The translations under genes were made by a program, and so were the position numbers. DNA of 64,000 nt from Diploscapter coronatus (lineage: Eukaryota; Nematoda; Chromadorea; Rhabditida; Rhabditidae): contig OZ038422.1 in NCBI GenBank assembly GCA_964036155.1, forward strand, positions 496,001-560,000, read 5' to 3'. A model generated the notes under the pieces. That model saw only the letters and a list, made by a program, of their open reading frames with translations, was not told the DNA's origin and did not search any database. Shown here piece by piece: positions 59,885-64,000 of the stretch; position 1 is the first letter of the stretch, and each line of letters begins with the position of its first letter.

Positions 59885-60052
59885 TTGATGTCAGCAGACG
59901 TTGGAAGCTTGTCGATCCGATGCAGGATTCATAATTGTTCAATTCTCTCTTATTCATATAATGACGAATAGTGAATTGAAATTAGGCTACGATATTTCTC
60001 AGCAGCATTCAAATATACCGGATCGACAACTTTTCAACGTCTATTGATGTAG
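59885..60052. mobile_element. Hairpin element, TTGATGTCAGCAGACGTTGG ends
   Basis: The left arm GACGTTGGAAGCTTGTCGAT pairs with the right arm ATCGACAACTTTTCAACGTC about 120 bp away, with matching TTGATGT outer ends. Non-coding inside. Confidence 0.65.
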
Positions 60053-62214
60053 ATTTTCATCTTCTGATCTGAAAATTATTGAAACATAGTTCAATTTGAG
60101 CTTCTTCATTGATGATTGAATCTCAAGCTCGGAATTAAAGATAGACTTATGTTCTATATACCAAGAAGTTATTGAAACATATCCAAAATCTCATCGAATT
60201 CAAGAAAGTCACCACTCTATTTACGGGAAATGATTGATTTTCCTTGTGACTATACCAACCTCGTTTATTTGGACAAGTACAGGAGTGCCTTTGACTATGA
60301 GCCGAGTCATTGTGCATTGTGCATTTCTAAATAACCCAACCAACCGGCTCTCTAACTTAACGCCCCCACATTAAAGAGTTGATTTCATACTCACAACACA
60401 CAAACATGGGTGATTTGATTCAATATTTTCGAGTTTTCATGTTTGACTCAATTCTTTCGTCATAATCAGACGTTTTCAACCGCAAATATTCCAGTCAATT
60501 TTGCATTACTATCCTTAATAGTGGGCGAGAGATAGTGACGACGAATTTTACGGTGGAAAACTCCCCAATGTCTGGTCATAATCTGAGAATTTCTCGAAAT
60601 AGATCATTTTTTATCGATAATTTGTAAGTTTCAAAAGAAATGATGTCATTAGTGAAAGTGTATAATTTGAATAATTCGTTGATTCATGAACACGGGGATA
60701 AATATTCAAGAGATTCAAGCAGATCAATCTGCCCATGAATGTTAGCAATAAGTTGCAGAAATTCATATATAGGATTTTTAATCCTAATGAACATTAATGG
60801 CTCGTTCGTATTGAGAATTTGACATTTTATGTAAAGATATCGTGATTTCAAAATATCCGATCTGATTTTCTCGATATTCATATGCGCTCACACTTATGTT
60901 GTGATTGCCATGCGCTGCGATCTTTCCTCCCCCAATTCTGAATCATCATTTTTCTATTCTTTTTCTTATTTTCTTATTCTTTCATACATTTTCCCATTCC
61001 TTCATAGGCTCAATGTATCATTTTCTCCACATTTCCTTATTTAGCAAGACCTGGACCAAATTAGAATTAGGATTTTGTTAGGGGGTCTTACAAATTTGAA
61101 GTGGTATTTTGGAAAGTTTTGAGAGATTTTTAAAAATCGATTCTTTTTACGTAAAGAGAAAATCTTAAAGGAACAGCATATGCAAGTCTATGAAAATTTA
61201 GATTTTCTGAGACATATTTAGCTAACTCTTTAATTTTTATCGTCGTCATCGTTATTTAATGAGAAGAAAAATGAACTATCATTATTATAATCTGAGATGT
61301 AACCTCTAAATTTACTGTAACTCAAAAAAGTCTTTTTTCTTCGGATTTCTTTCCTACCTTACCTATAATTTATTGTTCCATTTCCGAATGGCATCATTTT
61401 CTTTCTAATTTGGAATTTTCTTTGATCCAACCGTCTCCGCGATCTATCTGAACTCATCTCCATTTAAAGGCGCCAACAACGATGCTTTTTTTTCTCTTTT
61501 TTCATCCCATTTTTCAAATTTTTGAAAATAATTCCTTGATCTTATAAATCTCTCACATTTTATGTCCACTTCTCTAATCCTAAAATATCTGTCTTCTTTA
61601 AGTCTCTTATTTTCAAGGACTATTCCATCTGAAACATCCATGCGTTTCTCATTAGCGAGTCTCAGCGTAACAGTATTTGCCTTGAATAAAGAAATCACGA
61701 GGATTGTAATTTATGTTGGAAATGGACAATGAAAATGCGATTTCCTCGAATTTATAGGAATTATTGTTTCTTTAAAAATCATTTATAGATTTTGATTTGA
61801 CTATCTATCGATCTGAAATTTGATATCTCATGTAGAAACATTTTTTGCTCTTGATTCTGATATGATCAAATTTCAATTTTATACAGAAACAGAATATGTT
61901 TCTAAAACATTCATATTTCATGGAGTGATCTTCATGCAATTCGGGTTTCATTATCGATTCTTAGCTTAACCTAGAATTAAATCTCATTATCATACTAAAC
62001 GTCATATATTAAACGTAATAGATTTTATTTTATATATAGATATATAAATTTATTTGTCATATTTTTAACATATGACATTTTTATCATATATCGATTTTCC
62101 TTTGATCTTTCATTAAACAAATTTTCCCCCTTTCTTTTGTTTCATTTTCTTATCATTGCATGCGATCAATCGATTTGCGTGGCTCAGCATAAACAAAATC
62201 GGTCAGACAAGGCA

Positions 62215-62406
62215 CATTTCTGCATTGCACCATTTTCATATCACAATACGCACTTTAGACGTCAGATTTATGTTTTGGTATGAGAGAATTAAAAAATCGA
62301 TTTTCTTAAATCTTGAAATCATTATATGCGAAGTCATGATTTCATTACTTTTCTAGATTTTTTCTGCATTACACCACTTTCTTATCATAATGCGCACTTT
62401 AGACGT
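62215..62406 (+). repeat. Pair of ~48-bp direct repeats
   Basis: TTTCTGCATTGCACCATTTT...CGCACTTTAGACGT (about 62217-62264) recurs as TTTCTGCATTACACCACTTT...CGCACTTTAGACGT (about 62360-62406) with a few substitutions. Confidence 0.75.
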
Positions 62407-63652
62407 AAAGATTATTTTTAAGAGTGACGCTATGGCTGTGGGGGATTAGAAATCGATTTCCTGGAAGAGAGTTTATTCTCAATCTTTAAGATCCGCATTT
62501 CTGACACTGATTTTCACCTAGAGCCGCTATTTGAAGGACTTCTCCACACAATTCTATTTTTAGACTTCAAATATTTTTAGCATCCAACTTAGCAAGAGTT
62601 TTATAATTAGTTGTGACTATCATTGCTCTTATTCAAAAATGACTAAATCCTGGCATAACTATTTTATCTTGAATACTCTTCATGATCTAACGCGCGCGCT
62701 ATTGACCTTTACCAACCGCTAATCCATCATATTATCCTTATGGCCTCCTTTTATATCCCAAAATATCCCTAATTTATCCCCATTTAACCTCCCCTTTCTT
62801 TGTGCCGTATGTCTTCCGGTCCCCCTTATTCGCACATCTTTTTGTTTCACTGTCTAAGTCGTTCTCCAAAAGTAGCACTATTTCATTCGTCCTTGAGTAC
62901 GGTGAACAATTCATTTGGAATTCACTGCTATTTTGGATTCGAATTTAGCAGTTTTCAATCTAATGTTCCAAAGTTAAAGTTTTCATGGGAACAATATTGT
63001 CAGATTGTCAGAATACAGAGGTCAATTGAAATCTTCCCTTCTTATTCGGAATATCGTATATTTTGAGCCATATTTTCGGTGATAATCGAAAATTTCACTC
63101 TGTTAAATTTAATTCTATCCAGATAGCAGCGTATAACGATTATATGAACAAATTGTCTTTGAAGATATGAAATATTTTCAATCAGATATCTAAATTTAAA
63201 GCTAAATTCAGCACCCTTTTTTATGAATAATAATCAGATTTATAAAGTTGCACATCCGCGAGTGCGAAAATTTACAAGTTTGTGAATAATATCTATTTTA
63301 CCATATCTCCTTAGTTTTCTCTGAACATGTTTATTACAATTGTATGATTTGATCTTCACACCTAATATCTCTATTCAGTGATTCTGTCCAAAAGGATATT
63401 ACGTCATCATCCAACATTCGTCTGTCGCTATTCCATCATAATTGTTACCCGATCAAAACCGCGGTTATATCCCTCAAAATTGTTTCAATGTTTCCATCTC
63501 TCAAATTCATGCACTCTAAATATTCTTTTTCTCTAGTCCTAATTCTGTCATACTATTTCTTAAACGGTTCCTCTTTTTATCACATAGAATTATGTGCTCT
63601 AAAACCTCTCTATCCCAATCTTTCATACTATTTTTAAAGTTTTTTTCTGTCA

Positions 63653-63845
63653 TTCTCTCAAAAATCATTGATATTTTCCAATCTCTGAAAAATCACGTTA
63701 TTTTTTAGACTCTTCCATCCCTCGTTCTCTAGATTTCATATATTCTCCACGATTTGTATTTCTCTAATTCTAAATTTTACAATAATATTCGGGGCTTTAT
63801 TTTTCTTTGATCTTCTCAAAAATCAATGATATTTTCAAATCTCTA
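63653..63845 (+). repeat. Pair of ~33-bp direct repeats
   Basis: TTCTCTCAAAAATCATTGAT plus ATTTTCCAATCTCT (63653-63686) recurs as TCTTCTCAAAAATCAATGAT plus ATTTTCAAATCTCT (63811-63844). They lie in a pyrimidine-rich background with many degenerate AATCTCT motifs from 63480 to 63930. Confidence 0.65.
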
Positions 63846-64000
63846 ACAATTTCTTTCACTGGCTCTAATCGCTCGTATCGACCTCTATAATTTTTGCCCC
63901 TATCTTTCCAATCTCTCAAAAAAGCACTATCTTTCACCTTTCCGGCTTGGGTGAGAAGTTAGATGTTAACTTTTCTATTCCAACCTTATCAGATCATAAT

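Larger units (their letters stand above)
60053..64000. other. Gene-free right end of the window
   Basis: AT-rich with a strong pyrimidine bias on the plus strand from about 60900 onward. No exon-like frames with matching splice sites were found. Two pairs of short direct repeats are listed separately. Confidence 0.5.

Noticed and set aside
60053..64000. Possible tRNA or small RNA genes in the gene-free end
   Set aside because: I looked for A-box/B-box pairs and cloverleaf-type pairing by eye and found none convincing; a covariance search would be decisive.

Overview
The window looks like AT-rich nuclear DNA of a nematode. Introns are short and mostly end in TTTCAG or TTTTAG. Several ATGs sit a few bases behind such an acceptor, as expected for spliced-leader trans-splicing. 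A nematode-type DUF229 gene and a synapsin gene are present. No rRNA, tRNA, CRISPR array or bacterial-style operon was seen. All names come from reading motifs; no database search was possible.

Left flank (1-20.2 kb): a DUF229-family sulfatase-fold gene (+, 1804-5981), a small secreted helical protein (-, 6347-8063), a multi-pass membrane protein (-, 8672-11292) and a complete 12-exon synapsin gene (-, 12223-17987; 499 aa when joined, all phases agree). Right flank (53.5-59.7 kb): a 17-exon gene (+, 53826-59690) for a 684-aa secreted cysteine-containing protein, also in phase throughout. 59.7-64 kb holds no recognisable gene.

Centre (20.2-53.5 kb): an island bracketed by ~8.1-8.3 kb inverted repeats (20237-28355 and 45222-53489) around a ~17 kb spacer. 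The outer 3.74 kb of each arm is colinear without net indels and nearly identical; the inner ~4.4 kb is clearly diverged, with frameshifts mostly in the left copy. Each arm carries two divergently oriented, unidentified multi-exon genes ('gene A' and 'gene B' here). In the right arm gene A continues into the spacer; the left copy is cut at the arm end. The spacer is a graveyard: an intron-containing RPL13 pseudogene, a broken WD40 gene, an LDL-receptor-A-like scrap, a C2H2 zinc-finger gene with one unresolved junction, and a strand-rich unidentified gene ('gene C'). It also holds a minisatellite with 41 exact TGTAAATA octamers, the Pumilio/PUF binding element. The contrast between intact flanking genes and broken genes inside the inverted repeat is the main structural observation.

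Short hairpin elements (MITE-like, several families) are dense everywhere. Several have target duplications lying exactly on splice sites or on a stop codon of host genes.
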